Source of the DNA: Candidatus Formimonas warabiya
Lineage (GTDB): Bacteria > Bacillota > Dehalobacteriia > Dehalobacteriales > Dehalobacteriaceae
Length of the DNA stretch: 64,000 nt
NCBI RefSeq assembly: GCF_002777255.1
Contig: NZ_CP017634.1
Span: forward strand, 4,538,903 to 4,602,902
Direction of reading: 5' to 3'
Position numbers and translations under genes: made by a program. The notes under the pieces were generated by a model. The model searched no databases and was not told the origin of the DNA. It saw only the letters and a list, made by a program, of their open reading frames with translations. Of this stretch, positions 38,103-46,504 are shown in pieces. Positions within the stretch are counted from its first letter, which is position 1. Each line of letters opens with the position of its first letter.

Positions 38103-39593
38103 ATGATCATCGTGAAAACTGGAATAGTACCTCTTGCAGCAGCAGCTTTGGTTTCAGTTTTGGGGGTTTTTTTCATGGCACCGGCAGCATTAGCCTCTCC
38201 CCAATACCAGCCCAGTGCCTGGTCGTCATCAAAAATAGAGATTGCCCAAACAGCAGGTCTCATCCCAGATGATTTTGATGCCCGGAAATTTACTGATCGA
38301 ATCACCAGGAAAGATTTTTGTGCATTGCTGATCAACAGTTGCCGCATCTTTAAATATGCTCTGCCCGGTGTGCCTGAGTCCCATCCCTTTAGCGATGAGC
38401 AGGGTGCCAGTGTAGAACAGGCATATCTGTTGGGGTTAACACAGGGTACAGCCGACGGTGTTTTTGGTCCCGATTTGCCCTTGACCCGGGAGATGGCTGC
38501 CGTTATGTTCGGCAAGCTGCGCCTCCTTTTCCAGGCTGATGCGCCCTTGATGGACGAGCAGCAAGCGGCCCAAATCCTTGAGGATTATGCCCAGGATAGC
38601 AAGCAGCTTTCCGGATGGGCGCGCAGATACATGGCCGATGCCTATTCCCGGGGAATCATTGCGGGAACAGGTGACGGCACGTTAAATCCCAAAGACTATC
38701 TTACGCGGGAGCAGGCAGTGGTCTTACTGCTCAATTTACTGGCATACTGCGATGCATCCCGGCTCCGGGCGGCGGGGGTTACGGAATGCGTCCTGCCTGC
38801 CCCGTCGGGGATGCATATTTCCCCATTCTACACAAAAGGCCAGGTCAATCTCAGCTGGAATGAGATACCTTCTGCCTCCGCCTATGACATCAAGATATCC
38901 AAAAACGGAGCATTGGCTTATACCGCCCGGATCACCGATCATAGCCTGGATTTGCGGACAAGCACCACCGGGTCGGCTGATGCCGTCTTCGGCAGCGACA
39001 GGCAGACAGTTTATGCCGTTTTAGAGGTGGTACCGGTAAATAAAGACGGTGATCCTTCCGTGTTTTCCCTGAGACGGGAGTTTGTGGTTTTGCCGGCGGC
39101 CAGGGAACGTGAAATGACCTCCAGCGACCGGTCGGACCCCCGTGTGAGCGGCGCCGCTGAAGGTCGCGTCCGTCTGGCAAGTGTCGATGTTCCGGTCTGG
39201 CAGTTGTCGTCAACCGGGGCAAAAAAGCCGGCCACCATCACTTTGACGGTCCATCAGGATGTGGTAGAGGATGTGAAAAAAATATTCCAGGAGATTTACG
39301 AGGGAAAAGAAAAATTTCCCATCAAAAGCTGCTCCGGTTACTCCGACCGGGGAGGAACATCCCAGCACAACAGCGGCTTAGCCATTGATATCAACCCCGA
39401 TGAAAATTATTTTGTGGCACGGGACGGCACCATCCAAGCAGGAAAGCTGTGGAAGCCGGGGGAAAATCCCTATTCTATTCCACCCGGGGGAGATGTGGTG
39501 AAAGCGTTCAACAAGTATGGCTGGCACTGGAGCCCGGACATGCACTGGTCCAATGGGGCCGACTATATGCACTTCAGTCTTAACGGCACCTAA
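38103..39593 (+). CDS. SLH-anchored M15 peptidase (VanY-like D,D-carboxypeptidase)
   Basis: 496 residues: signal peptide (TGIVPLAAAALVSVLGVFF, cut after ALAS), SLH modules (IAQTAGLIPDDFDARKFTDR, QAYLLGLTQGTADGVFGPDL, ADAYSRGIIAGTGDGTLNPK), a fibronectin-III-like strand set (QVNLSWNEIPSASAYDIKIS), and a C-terminal M15 domain with zinc His/Asp in SQHNSGLAIDINP and the last ligand His in DYMHFS. It would be tethered to cell-wall polymers through the SLH part and trim peptidoglycan stem peptides. The ATG at 38103 has GGGAGAAGGG in front; a GTG at 38112 is an alternative. Confidence 0.88.
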   Translation: MIIVKTGIVPLAAAALVSVLGVFFMAPAALASPQYQPSAWSSSKIEIAQTAGLIPDDFDARKFTDRITRKDFCALLINSCRIFKYALPGVPESHPFSDEQGASVEQAYLLGLTQGTADGVFGPDLPLTREMAAVMFGKLRLLFQADAPLMDEQQAAQILEDYAQDSKQLSGWARRYMADAYSRGIIAGTGDGTLNPKDYLTREQAVVLLLNLLAYCDASRLRAAGVTECVLPAPSGMHISPFYTKGQVNLSWNEIPSASAYDIKISKNGALAYTARITDHSLDLRTSTTGSADAVFGSDRQTVYAVLEVVPVNKDGDPSVFSLRREFVVLPAAREREMTSSDRSDPRVSGAAEGRVRLASVDVPVWQLSSTGAKKPATITLTVHQDVVEDVKKIFQEIYEGKEKFPIKSCSGYSDRGGTSQHNSGLAIDINPDENYFVARDGTIQAGKLWKPGENPYSIPPGGDVVKAFNKYGWHWSPDMHWSNGADYMHFSLNGT

Positions 39594-39711
39594 AGCACCC
39601 CGCCCGGGCCAGGGCGATTGCGTCATAGAATATGCCGATTTCAAACGAGTGCAGAAATATGACATAGAAAAAGGCAAAAATGGCCATCCTATCTGTGCAG
39701 AGGTGATACTC

Positions 39712-40158
39712 TTGGACGATACTCAATTGCTCTTAGAACTGAATAAAATTATGACCCTGGAGCATGGACATCTTGGCATGTACCGGGACTTTGACCGTCA
39801 TCAGGATCAGGATATGAGAAGAACATTCAGGCGTTTTGCGGAAGTAGAGGAGGAACACATCCAAAAGATTAAGAACGTGATTCTCAACATGGGCGGGAAA
39901 GTTTCCCTGTTGGCCGAAGGGGGAGATATTCTTGGAAAACTGTTTGGGATCACCATCAATCTCGGTTCCGATCATGATTTGATCAAAACCTTTAGCTTTA
40001 TTGAAAAAAAATCCCATGAGGGATATCAAAAGTTTGTCACCAAACTGGAACAAGACCAGGAGAAGCGCAGCCAGCTGATTGCGGAAATTGCCAGTTCAAA
40101 CATGTTGGAGGCGTGGTTAATGCACCTTTGGCTGGAGGACAAAATGAAAAAGATCTAG
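39712..40158 (+). CDS. Ferritin-like four-helix protein
   Basis: 148 residues from a TTG at 39712 (AGGTGAT just upstream); an ATG at 39751 is possible. The repeated carboxylate-histidine pattern of the ferritin-like fold is visible: LEHGHLGMYRDF, FAEVEEEHIQKIKNVI, then HEGYQKFVTKLE. It could bind a di-iron centre; similar small clostridial proteins are DUF2383/rubrerythrin relatives of unknown role. The gap to the upstream SLH peptidase gene is 118 bases. Confidence 0.65.
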   Translation: MDDTQLLLELNKIMTLEHGHLGMYRDFDRHQDQDMRRTFRRFAEVEEEHIQKIKNVILNMGGKVSLLAEGGDILGKLFGITINLGSDHDLIKTFSFIEKKSHEGYQKFVTKLEQDQEKRSQLIAEIASSNMLEAWLMHLWLEDKMKKI

Positions 40159-40194
40159 GTGCGTGGATGGCTTTGATAAATAGTAAAGTAAAAA

Positions 40195-40230
40195 AATAGA
40201 AAGCCTCATGACGAGGTTTTCTATTTTTCT
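40195..40230. terminator. Bidirectional terminator
   Basis: AATAGAAAGCCTC pairs with GAGGTTTTCTATT across ATGAC, with T-runs on both strands (TTTTTCT rightward, TTTTTTTAC leftward). It serves both the ferritin-like gene and the leftward gene at 40231. Confidence 0.85.
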
Positions 40231-40698
40231 CTAACTTTTTTTCTTGCGGGTTTCTATGCTGATAGGTTCAACCTTAATTTCCTCGCGCTGTTCTTCCTCT
40301 TCGGCCAGTTCAGCAACTCCCAAAGCAGGTAAAAATGCTTGAATCAAATGGTTCAGAGAATCACCGTTTTTCAGGATATTGAAAAAGTTAAATCCTTTAC
40401 CCGGGCCCCCGCCGCCGCCTAAAAAGCCCACTTGGCCCATGATCGATGCAATCTGGCCGAATTTTTCCATACCGTTTGCAAAGCCATGTATTTGACCGGA
40501 AAGGCCCTGGAGGTTATTGCCTTTTACTAAAGACATAATGGACCCGAACATGCCGGAAGAAGAGCCGGATTTTTTCTGCCGTCCCGTTCCTGCGGGCTGC
40601 CTGGGTGCCGGATCAGGTTGGGTTCCCCTGGATCGCCGTCCTCCTGCACCTGGTTGTGTGGTCATAGCCCTGAGTTGATGTCGTCTCCGCCGCACCAT
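40231..40698 (-). CDS. Uncharacterised basic and glycine-rich protein
   Basis: 155 residues not recognised. The N-terminus is very basic (MVRRRRHQLR) and disordered (Pro, Gly, Arg, Gln to about residue 45). The middle has a short amphipathic stretch (GMFGSIMSLVKGNNLQGLSG) and GFLGGGGGPGKG, and the tail is acidic then basic (ELAEEEEQREEIKVEPISIE). The composition resembles small spore-coat or DNA-compacting proteins such as VrrA/YqfQ, but I cannot assign it. AGGGGGGTGAG is a very strong ribosome site. It has its own terminator. Confidence 0.6.
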   Translation of the reverse strand: MVRRRRHQLRAMTTQPGAGGRRSRGTQPDPAPRQPAGTGRQKKSGSSSGMFGSIMSLVKGNNLQGLSGQIHGFANGMEKFGQIASIMGQVGFLGGGGGPGKGFNFFNILKNGDSLNHLIQAFLPALGVAELAEEEEQREEIKVEPISIETRKKKS

Positions 40699-40828
40699 TT
40701 TTTCTCACCCCCCTTGAATTAATATATGACACGCCTTGTAAAATCGTGTGAGCTGTCCTTATTATTTGCGCAGATTTCCTGCCTTAACGCAATTCCTTCC
40801 CTCCTTCAGGCTGATCTGGTGGACAGAG

Positions 40829-40857
40829 GAAAAAAGGATGCCATGAAAGGCGCATCC
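40829..40857 (-). terminator. Terminator of the 40.9 kb lipoprotein gene
   Basis: On the minus strand GGATGCGCC pairs with GGCATCC and is followed by TTTTTT. Confidence 0.7.
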
Positions 40858-40906
40858 CGGTCTGGGCAGCAAGGGGAACTACCCGGAGGGTGACCAGAGG
40901 TGTAGA

Positions 40907-41530
40907 TCAGTCAAAATGCTTACTATAGGCCAGTCGGATGGTTGTGACAAGGGACCGGTCCGTCACGCTTGGCTTTAGGGCGCCGTTATTTCCGTCAAAA
41001 TCAAAGATTAAAAGACTTTCATCTTCGATTTTAAACCAGCCGGTAATTTTTCCGTCACTGTTTGCTCCCTGAAATTCATCATACTGGGCCCGGTATTTTT
41101 TTAATACTTCCAGCCCATTGTCGCCAACTTTTACGCCGGAATCAAGGGGGAATTCCGGGGTATCCACGCTAACATCCAATACTTTTTGGGAATCCTTCCC
41201 CACCATGATGTTGATGCCGGAGTCATAACGGCAGATGATCTGAGGTTCCCCATAATAGCCAGGTTCTTCGTTTATCGTCTCGGTAAACCGATCACCCAAA
41301 ACTTTTTGCACCTTTTCCCGGGAATCCCCCAGGCTGATTCCCCCCAAACTGGTTTTTCCCGTCCTTTCCTGATCTGCATGGCCCGGCTCATTCTCTTGGC
41401 GGTCCGGGTTATCCTCTCTGATTTCCTCCTCACGGTCACCGGGCTTTGTATTGTCACCTATCCATGCGCAAGCAAAAACAGCAAGGGAAAGAACACCCAA
41501 TAAAACGAATAAAGATAATTTTTTCAACAT
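40907..41530 (-). CDS. Uncharacterised lipoprotein
   Basis: 207 residues. N-terminal signal with a lipobox-like LAVFAC, a charged Asp/Glu/Arg linker to about residue 60, then a small beta-rich domain starting GGISLGDSREKVQKVLGDRF, a pattern seen in many envelope lipoproteins with SmpA/YjgB-like folds. Function unknown. GGAGGTGTAAC precedes the ATG at 41530. Single gene. Confidence 0.7.
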   Translation of the reverse strand: MLKKLSLFVLLGVLSLAVFACAWIGDNTKPGDREEEIREDNPDRQENEPGHADQERTGKTSLGGISLGDSREKVQKVLGDRFTETINEEPGYYGEPQIICRYDSGINIMVGKDSQKVLDVSVDTPEFPLDSGVKVGDNGLEVLKKYRAQYDEFQGANSDGKITGWFKIEDESLLIFDFDGNNGALKPSVTDRSLVTTIRLAYSKHFD

Positions 41531-41688
41531 GTTACACCTCCTTCATGATTGACTGGGGAAGGCCCCAAAATGTTCCCGGAATAGCGTCTGTAGCTCCACT
41601 TTTATGGGACAACCTTGGCCAGAAAAAGCTCCCTTTGCCGGGGGGCCATAGTGCGAATAGGATGGGGATAGATGGATGAGAGAATTTG

Positions 41689-41834
41689 ATGAATGAAAAG
41701 CCTATTCCGGTGACAAAATCGGTATAGCAGGACAAAATGATTCGGGCAAGACCACCTTTCTGCCCAAATGGTTTTCCTCAAAGGGGTTGACCAACTTGGA
41801 TTTGGGCGTTAAAATTCTAAAAGATGGAAGATAG
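41689..41834 (+). pseudogene. Decayed zeta-toxin-like (COG4185) ATPase fragment
   Basis: From ATG 41689 the frame reads MNEKPIPVTKSV and stops. One frame over, 41721-41834 reads GIAGQNDSGKTTFLPKWFSS and on to LTNLDLGVKILKDGR. Joined, this matches the start of zeta-like/COG4185 P-loop kinases, in which a short strand leads into an AGPNGSGKTTF Walker A and an NAD motif. About 45 codons remain of a roughly 190-residue protein, with one frameshift. Its final codons run into the ribosome site of the GlpM-like gene. Confidence 0.5.
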
Positions 41835-41844
41835 GAGCAGAAAA

Positions 41845-42207
41845 ATGAATCTTACCGAAGCGGTTTCCAGGTTTATTGCAGGGGGAAGCCTGATCTTGCT
41901 TGTCAGCTATCTGGGCAAAACAAAAAACCCCTATGTTTCGGGGTTAGCAGTGTTATTTCCCATCGTTACAACTGTGGGCTATTATTTCCTCTCCCTGTCC
42001 ATGGAAGGCCAGGAACTGCAAAGGGTGGTTCTGGTCAGTATATGCGCCGTTCCCACAACCATTGCCTTTTTAATCACTCTATATTTTACCATCGGAAAAT
42101 TACCGGTTTGGCAATCGCTGCTTTTGGGCATTGTGGCCTGGTTCATTTCCGCCCTATTACTGATTTTATTGGACAAATATTTCTTCCGTTTTTTATCCCG
42201 TTCATGA
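41845..42207 (+). CDS. Small membrane protein, GlpM/DUF3147-like
   Basis: 120 residues with four predicted membrane segments (around LILLVSYLGKT, GLAVLFPIVTTVGYYFLSL, VPTTIAFLITLYFTI and IVAWFISALLLILL). The TKNPYVSGLAVLFP segment resembles GlpM-like small membrane proteins of unknown function. AGGAGC precedes the ATG at 41845. Convergent with the DegV gene. Confidence 0.6.
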   Translation: MNLTEAVSRFIAGGSLILLVSYLGKTKNPYVSGLAVLFPIVTTVGYYFLSLSMEGQELQRVVLVSICAVPTTIAFLITLYFTIGKLPVWQSLLLGIVAWFISALLLILLDKYFFRFLSRS

Positions 42208-42232
42208 AATTATTCAATAGATCCTCTCTGGG

Positions 42233-43057
42233 TTAGACTGCGATAATGATGCCTCCTTTTCCCGCATAGGTCCCCATGGTGGGCCCCATCTCATTCAAAA
42301 GCACTTCTTTCGGGTGGACCTTTTCCATGAGTGCCTCCTTTAAATATTTGGCGTCTTCCCAATTATCTACATGGGTAATGCCTAAAAGCCGGTCGGAAAA
42401 ATCCCTCCGGCTTTGAGTGATGGTTTCCACCACTTTCTGCAAAAACCTTTTTTTCCCCCGGATCTTTTCTACCACCTCTACGGCCCCTTCTACTCCCTGA
42501 GCCAGAACCTTAATGTCGAGAATTTTGGCCAGCGCCCCGGTAAACCTGTTCAAACGGCCTCCTTTTACAATATTCTCCAGTGTATCCAAGAGGATGAAGA
42601 TATTCATCTCCGACCGGAACAGGGTAAGCTTTTTGACGATTTCTTCCCGGGACAGCCCTTGGGCGGCCAGTTCGACGGTCTTAAGGATCTGTATGCCGTG
42701 GCCGAGGGACCCGGACAAGGTGTCAAAAACGGCCACATCTTTGCGGGAGATATCTTTTCCCTGGCATGCGGAGAGATAGGTGCCGCTGAGTTTGGAGGAC
42801 AGAGTGAGACAGAGGAGAGGCCCCAAAGGAGAAATCTCCTGAAACAGCTGGGCAAAGGCACCGGGCGAGGGCTGGGAGGTCCTGGGCAGCACCGGGGAAT
42901 GGATCATCTTTTCCGCAAAATCCCGGGGTTTGATCGTGACCCCTTCGGTGTATTCCTGTCCGTCCATGTATACTGTGAGCGGGACCACATGAATATGATG
43001 CTTTTTGATCAGTTCCGGAGGAAGATCTGAGGAACTGTCCGTGATGATTTGGAGCAA
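42233..43057 (-). CDS. DegV family fatty-acid-binding protein
   Basis: 274 residues. The signature IITDSSSDLPPELIKKHHI, the fatty-acid-contacting SQPSPGAFAQLF and LSSKLSGTYLSA, and FILLDTLENIVKGGRLNR are all present. DegV/FakB proteins hold a fatty acid for phosphorylation by the FakA kinase, feeding exogenous fatty acids into phospholipids. No fakA is next to it. The start is the ATG at 43057. Confidence 0.93.
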   Translation of the reverse strand: MLQIITDSSSDLPPELIKKHHIHVVPLTVYMDGQEYTEGVTIKPRDFAEKMIHSPVLPRTSQPSPGAFAQLFQEISPLGPLLCLTLSSKLSGTYLSACQGKDISRKDVAVFDTLSGSLGHGIQILKTVELAAQGLSREEIVKKLTLFRSEMNIFILLDTLENIVKGGRLNRFTGALAKILDIKVLAQGVEGAVEVVEKIRGKKRFLQKVVETITQSRRDFSDRLLGITHVDNWEDAKYLKEALMEKVHPKEVLLNEMGPTMGTYAGKGGIIIAV

Positions 43058-43319
43058 AGCACTTACCTGCCTTCAAAATTTTTTATCTATCGGTAATCGA
43101 TCGGTATTGTTTTCTCCCTAGTATTCGTTATCGCAGGGTAATATCCTTCTCCGGTCTTACGGAAGGAAGATGATGGGATAGGGAGGGTTTTGTTGTGTCT
43201 TTTTTTTGCCGAAGGATACATGATTTGGCGGGAAAGTGTCAGAAGATGGGGGAATTTTTGTTAAGGATTTTGCCTTCTTTTGTAGAAATATATTTAGGAA
43301 AAAAAGAGGGGGTGGGAAT

Positions 43320-43637
43320 ATGTCTATGAAAGTAGATGATTTTGCTGTAGAAGTCGAATTCCTGGTAGGTAATGTCTTTCATTGCGGGCGGTTTGGGTTT
43401 GGCGGCGTAGCGGATGCGGATTTTATCAAGAAAAGAATGTATACGGCTATGGCCTGTGCTTTAGCCAGCTATTACCGGGTGGCAGATTTTTTGAAGCAGC
43501 AGGCCATTGAGGAGTTCCTAGACAAATATAACTATTATAGCGACAAAAGAATGGAAGAGATCATTGAAAAAAAAGGGGAATGTGAAGTGGAAACGATCAT
43601 CAAAGATTTTAGGGAATTAATTCTGGAATTATCTTAG
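43320..43637 (+). CDS. Uncharacterised 105-residue protein
   Basis: Not recognised. ATG at 43320 follows GAGGGGGTGGGAAT. The N-terminal third is glycine and phenylalanine rich (HCGRFGFGGVADADFI); the rest is helical (RMYTAMACALASYYRVADFL, then DKRMEEIIEKKGECEVETII). No signal peptide and no metal motif. A clear terminator follows it, which together with the ribosome site supports a real gene. The IS256 element starts 63 bases downstream. Confidence 0.6.
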   Translation: MSMKVDDFAVEVEFLVGNVFHCGRFGFGGVADADFIKKRMYTAMACALASYYRVADFLKQQAIEEFLDKYNYYSDKRMEEIIEKKGECEVETIIKDFRELILELS

Positions 43638-43659
43638 AAACCTCAATCTTTACGCCAAA

Positions 43660-43686
43660 AAGACTCGCCGGCAGGCGAGTCTTTCA
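43660..43686 (+). terminator. Terminator of the 105-residue gene
   Basis: AAGACTCGCC and GGCGAGTCTT pair around GGCA, followed by TCATTTG. Confidence 0.75.
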
Positions 43687-43700
43687 TTTGTTTCGAGGAC

Positions 43701-45198
43701 GTTTAAACTTTCGTGTAATTGGTAATAATAACCACAAAGGAGATGTTATCAATGAACGAAAGAGCAAATGAACTAGTAAAACTATTGGCGCAGGAATGCA
43801 GCAGCATGGAGGACATCCATACAATGCTGAAAAATCTGTTCAGCGGAACCATTGAGCAGATGCTGGAAGCAGAAATGGATGAGCATTTAGGATACGATAA
43901 GCACAGTCCGGCAGGAGATCTGAGCGGAAACAGCCGGAACGGCTACAACCAAAAAACGATTCAAACGCAAATGGGAAAGACGGAAATCAAGGTTCCGCGA
44001 GACCGAAACGGAGAATTTGAACCGCAGCTTATAGAGAAATATCAGACAAAATCTAACAATCTGGAGCAGCAAGTGATAGCCATGTACCAAAAAGGGATGT
44101 CTACCCGTGATATAGAGGCACACCTTCGTGATATATATGGGGTAGACGCATCACCGGCCCTGATCAGTCGCATTACAGACAAAATCATGCCGCAGCTGAT
44201 GGAGTGGCAGTCAAGACCGTTGGAGAGCATATATCCTGTAACTTTCTTTGATGGAATTGTCTTCAAAGTGCGTAAGGACGCCAAGATCATCAACAAGTGT
44301 GCCTATACAGTATTAGGGATTAACATGGAAGGCAGGAAAGAGATATTAGGTATTTGGATCAGCGAAAATGAGAGTGCAAGCTTTTGGGCAACGGTGGTCA
44401 ATGAGATGAAAAACCGGGGCATCAACGACATTTTCATTGCGTGTCATGACAATTTAAACGGATTATCGACGGCGATAAACAGCGTGTTCCCGAAGACTGA
44501 GCAACAGCTTTGTATCATCCACCAAATCAGAAACTCAACAAAGTATGTTTCCTATAAAGATTTAAAACCTATTATGGCGGATTTAAAGACAGTCTATCAG
44601 GCTCCCTGTGAGGAGGACGCCCTTTATCATCTTGAGGAATTTGGGGAGAAATGGGGCAAAAAATATCCTCAAATCTCAAAGTCATGGCGAGATAACTGGA
44701 GCGAGCTTTCGGTATATTTTAAGTATCCGGAGAATGTCAGAAGGCTGATTTATACGACAAATGCCGTAGAAGGATTTCATCGAATGCTCCGGAAATTTAC
44801 CAAAACCAAGACCACCTTCCCCGGCGATGAGGCGCTCAAGAAATCAGTTTACCTATCTATTATGGAAATTGAGAAAAAATGGGGATTACCCATGCGCGAT
44901 TGGGGAATAATAATGGGACAGATGTCTATTTTCTTTGAGGAACGTCTGTCGGGCAACAAAAGCGCATAGCTCTTCGGGGGCTCTGCCCCCGAAACCTCCG
45001 GAGTTTTTCGGGTTGGGAATCTAAGCAATGAAAAAGCAGCCCCTTTTAAGACTGCATTTTCCATTGCTTGAGTTCCACAGTCAGATCCTCAGGTTGCCCT
45101 CCGGCAGAGCCTTGTCCCTCTGGCTGTACTACAATTTTACCCATTATTGCAAGGTCTTAAACCTTGTTAGGGATAACTAATTACACGAAATATGAAAC
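43701..45198 (+). mobile_element. IS256-family insertion sequence
   Basis: About 1.5 kb. Inverted ends: 43701-43720 (GTTTAAACTTTCGTGTAATT) and the complement of 45179-45198 (GTTTCATATTTCGTGTAATT) match at 17 of 20 bases, the core TTTCGTGTAATT perfectly. No clear 8-9 base target duplication, so it is probably an old insertion or one formed with a deletion. It holds one transposase gene. The 45.0-45.17 kb tail is non-coding and has a GGGGGC/GCCCCC hairpin. Confidence 0.85.
43752..44969 (+). CDS. IS256-family transposase
   Basis: 405 residues, the usual IS256 length, undamaged. DDE residues: Asp in TFFDGIVFKVR, Asp in IACHDNLNGL and Glu in TNAVEGFHRMLRK; the N-terminal EMDEHLGYDKHS and GNSRNGYNQKTI are family hallmarks. 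It catalyses cut-and-copy movement of the IS. The start at 43752 has AAGGAGATG in front. The element may still be active. Confidence 0.95.
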   Translation: MNERANELVKLLAQECSSMEDIHTMLKNLFSGTIEQMLEAEMDEHLGYDKHSPAGDLSGNSRNGYNQKTIQTQMGKTEIKVPRDRNGEFEPQLIEKYQTKSNNLEQQVIAMYQKGMSTRDIEAHLRDIYGVDASPALISRITDKIMPQLMEWQSRPLESIYPVTFFDGIVFKVRKDAKIINKCAYTVLGINMEGRKEILGIWISENESASFWATVVNEMKNRGINDIFIACHDNLNGLSTAINSVFPKTEQQLCIIHQIRNSTKYVSYKDLKPIMADLKTVYQAPCEEDALYHLEEFGEKWGKKYPQISKSWRDNWSELSVYFKYPENVRRLIYTTNAVEGFHRMLRKFTKTKTTFPGDEALKKSVYLSIMEIEKKWGLPMRDWGIIMGQMSIFFEERLSGNKSA

Positions 45199-45233
45199 AT
45201 TCCCTTTGTTTCGGCAATTTTAGTTTCCAAAGG

Positions 45234-46112
45234 TTACTTTTTTTCCAGGAAGTTTTCCACCGCATATTCCTTATATTTTTCGTCCATCCAGCTGCTGTAT
45301 TTGCTTTGTATTTTTTCGTTTAATAAGGTATCTTTAATTTCATCTTTGTGGTCTGCCAGTTTACCATCCTGTGCTTCTTTCCTATTTTCCACCTGGATAA
45401 TGTGATAGCCGTATTCGGTTTTTACCGGATCACTGATTTTACCTACACCCAGAGAGAAGGCAGCCTCCTCAAATTCCGCCACCATTTGGCCGCGGGAGAT
45501 AAAGCCCAGTTCTCCTCCCTGATCCTTATTGCTGGTATCGATAGAATATTTTTTCGCCAGTTCGGCAAAGTCTCCTCCGGCGGCTAATTTTGCTTTCACT
45601 TCTTTGGCGGTATCTTCACTTTCCACCAGAATATGGCGTACCTGCACCTGTTCTTGTTGGGCAAATTGGGCTTTGTTTTCCGTAAAATAATTGTTTATTT
45701 CCTCTTCGGATATGGAAATTTGAGGTTCCAGAAGCTTTTTCACTTCCATGCTGGACTTGACGTCTTTTTTCACATCATCCAAAGAAAGACCGTACATTGC
45801 CAGTGTTTGGTTAAATGCTTCCTGCCCGCCATATTGGTCCGTTAATTTTTGTACTTCTTCTTCGATTTCTTTGTCCGTTACGGAAACTTTATTTTTCTGA
45901 ACCTCTTTTTCCCTTATTTTATCTGCAATTAAAGAATCCAATACCTCCTGGCCATTCTGTTTAACTAAACTGTCATACAGTTCCTCTTTGGTTACAGGAT
46001 CACCGTCTACACGAGCCACAACTTCATTTGAGCATGCGCTGCCTAGAGCCACTACCATTCCCAGAATCATCAGCAGCATGAAAAGATAAATTTTTCTTTT
46101 TCCCTTTAGCAC
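45234..46112 (-). CDS. prsA: Foldase lipoprotein PrsA (parvulin peptidyl-prolyl isomerase)
   Basis: 292 residues. Signal peptide with lipobox ALGSAC, an N-terminal SurA/PrsA chaperone part (VVARVDGDPVTKEELYDSLV), a parvulin domain (VQVRHILVESEDTAKEVKAK, YSIDTSNKDQGGELGFISRG, then TEYGYHIIQVEN) and a C-terminal helix. It folds exported proteins on the outer face of the membrane. The start is the ATG at 46112 with AAAGGAGA upstream. Its 3' end lies 35 bases from the right end of the IS256 copy; the stop is intact. Confidence 0.93.
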   Translation of the reverse strand: MLKGKRKIYLFMLLMILGMVVALGSACSNEVVARVDGDPVTKEELYDSLVKQNGQEVLDSLIADKIREKEVQKNKVSVTDKEIEEEVQKLTDQYGGQEAFNQTLAMYGLSLDDVKKDVKSSMEVKKLLEPQISISEEEINNYFTENKAQFAQQEQVQVRHILVESEDTAKEVKAKLAAGGDFAELAKKYSIDTSNKDQGGELGFISRGQMVAEFEEAAFSLGVGKISDPVKTEYGYHIIQVENRKEAQDGKLADHKDEIKDTLLNEKIQSKYSSWMDEKYKEYAVENFLEKK

Positions 46113-46504
46113 CGTCTAATTTCTCCTTTATCAGATATTTTAAAGTTCGAAAGTATTTTACGACAGGAATCTAAACCCATTGTACCAATGAAATGTTTCA
46201 ACCATGTTACAAAGAGAAATCTTTGCATCTGCCAATTTTGCCTAACACGTTTCCTATTTTATTCTTTTTTGGGAAAAAAGCAACCCGGTAAGGAGGGAAG
46301 ACCTGTAACCCTATGAATAGGGTAAATGAGAGAAATTAAGGATCCCCGCGGCAGGAAATTGATCAGTAAAAGAGAATAGCAAAATCAGCAAACCATCATC
46401 CCTCTCCTTCCCGGATTTTGGTGCCCAAAATCTGAAACGGGGATACGTGAGAGCAAACCGGGATAAGATCATATCAAAAAGAAAGAGATGGCAGAAGACG
46501 GCAC
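46113..46504. other. Gene-free stretch between prsA and the ABC-F gene
   Basis: 392 bases between divergent genes. No small gene, terminator or riboswitch that I can defend. A CCCTATGAATAGGG hairpin at about 46311-46324 is the only obvious structure. Confidence 0.4.

Noticed and set aside
40944..40966. REP-like palindrome inside the 40.9 kb lipoprotein gene (GTGACAAGGG...GTCAC)
   Set aside because: Only the GGGACC core and short arms resemble the family and it lies in frame within a coherent protein end, so chance cannot be excluded.
42413..43030. Rightward open frame opposite the DegV gene
   Set aside because: Antisense shadow; the DegV frame has all family motifs.
43691..45207. Target-site duplication of the IS256 copy
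   Set aside because: The 8-10 bases on the two sides (TTTCGAGGAC and ATTCCCTTTG) do not match for any boundary I tried.
46113..46504. Riboswitch or T-box in the long leader of the ABC-F gene
   Set aside because: No conserved riboswitch core or T-box sequence and no terminator/antiterminator pair could be found.
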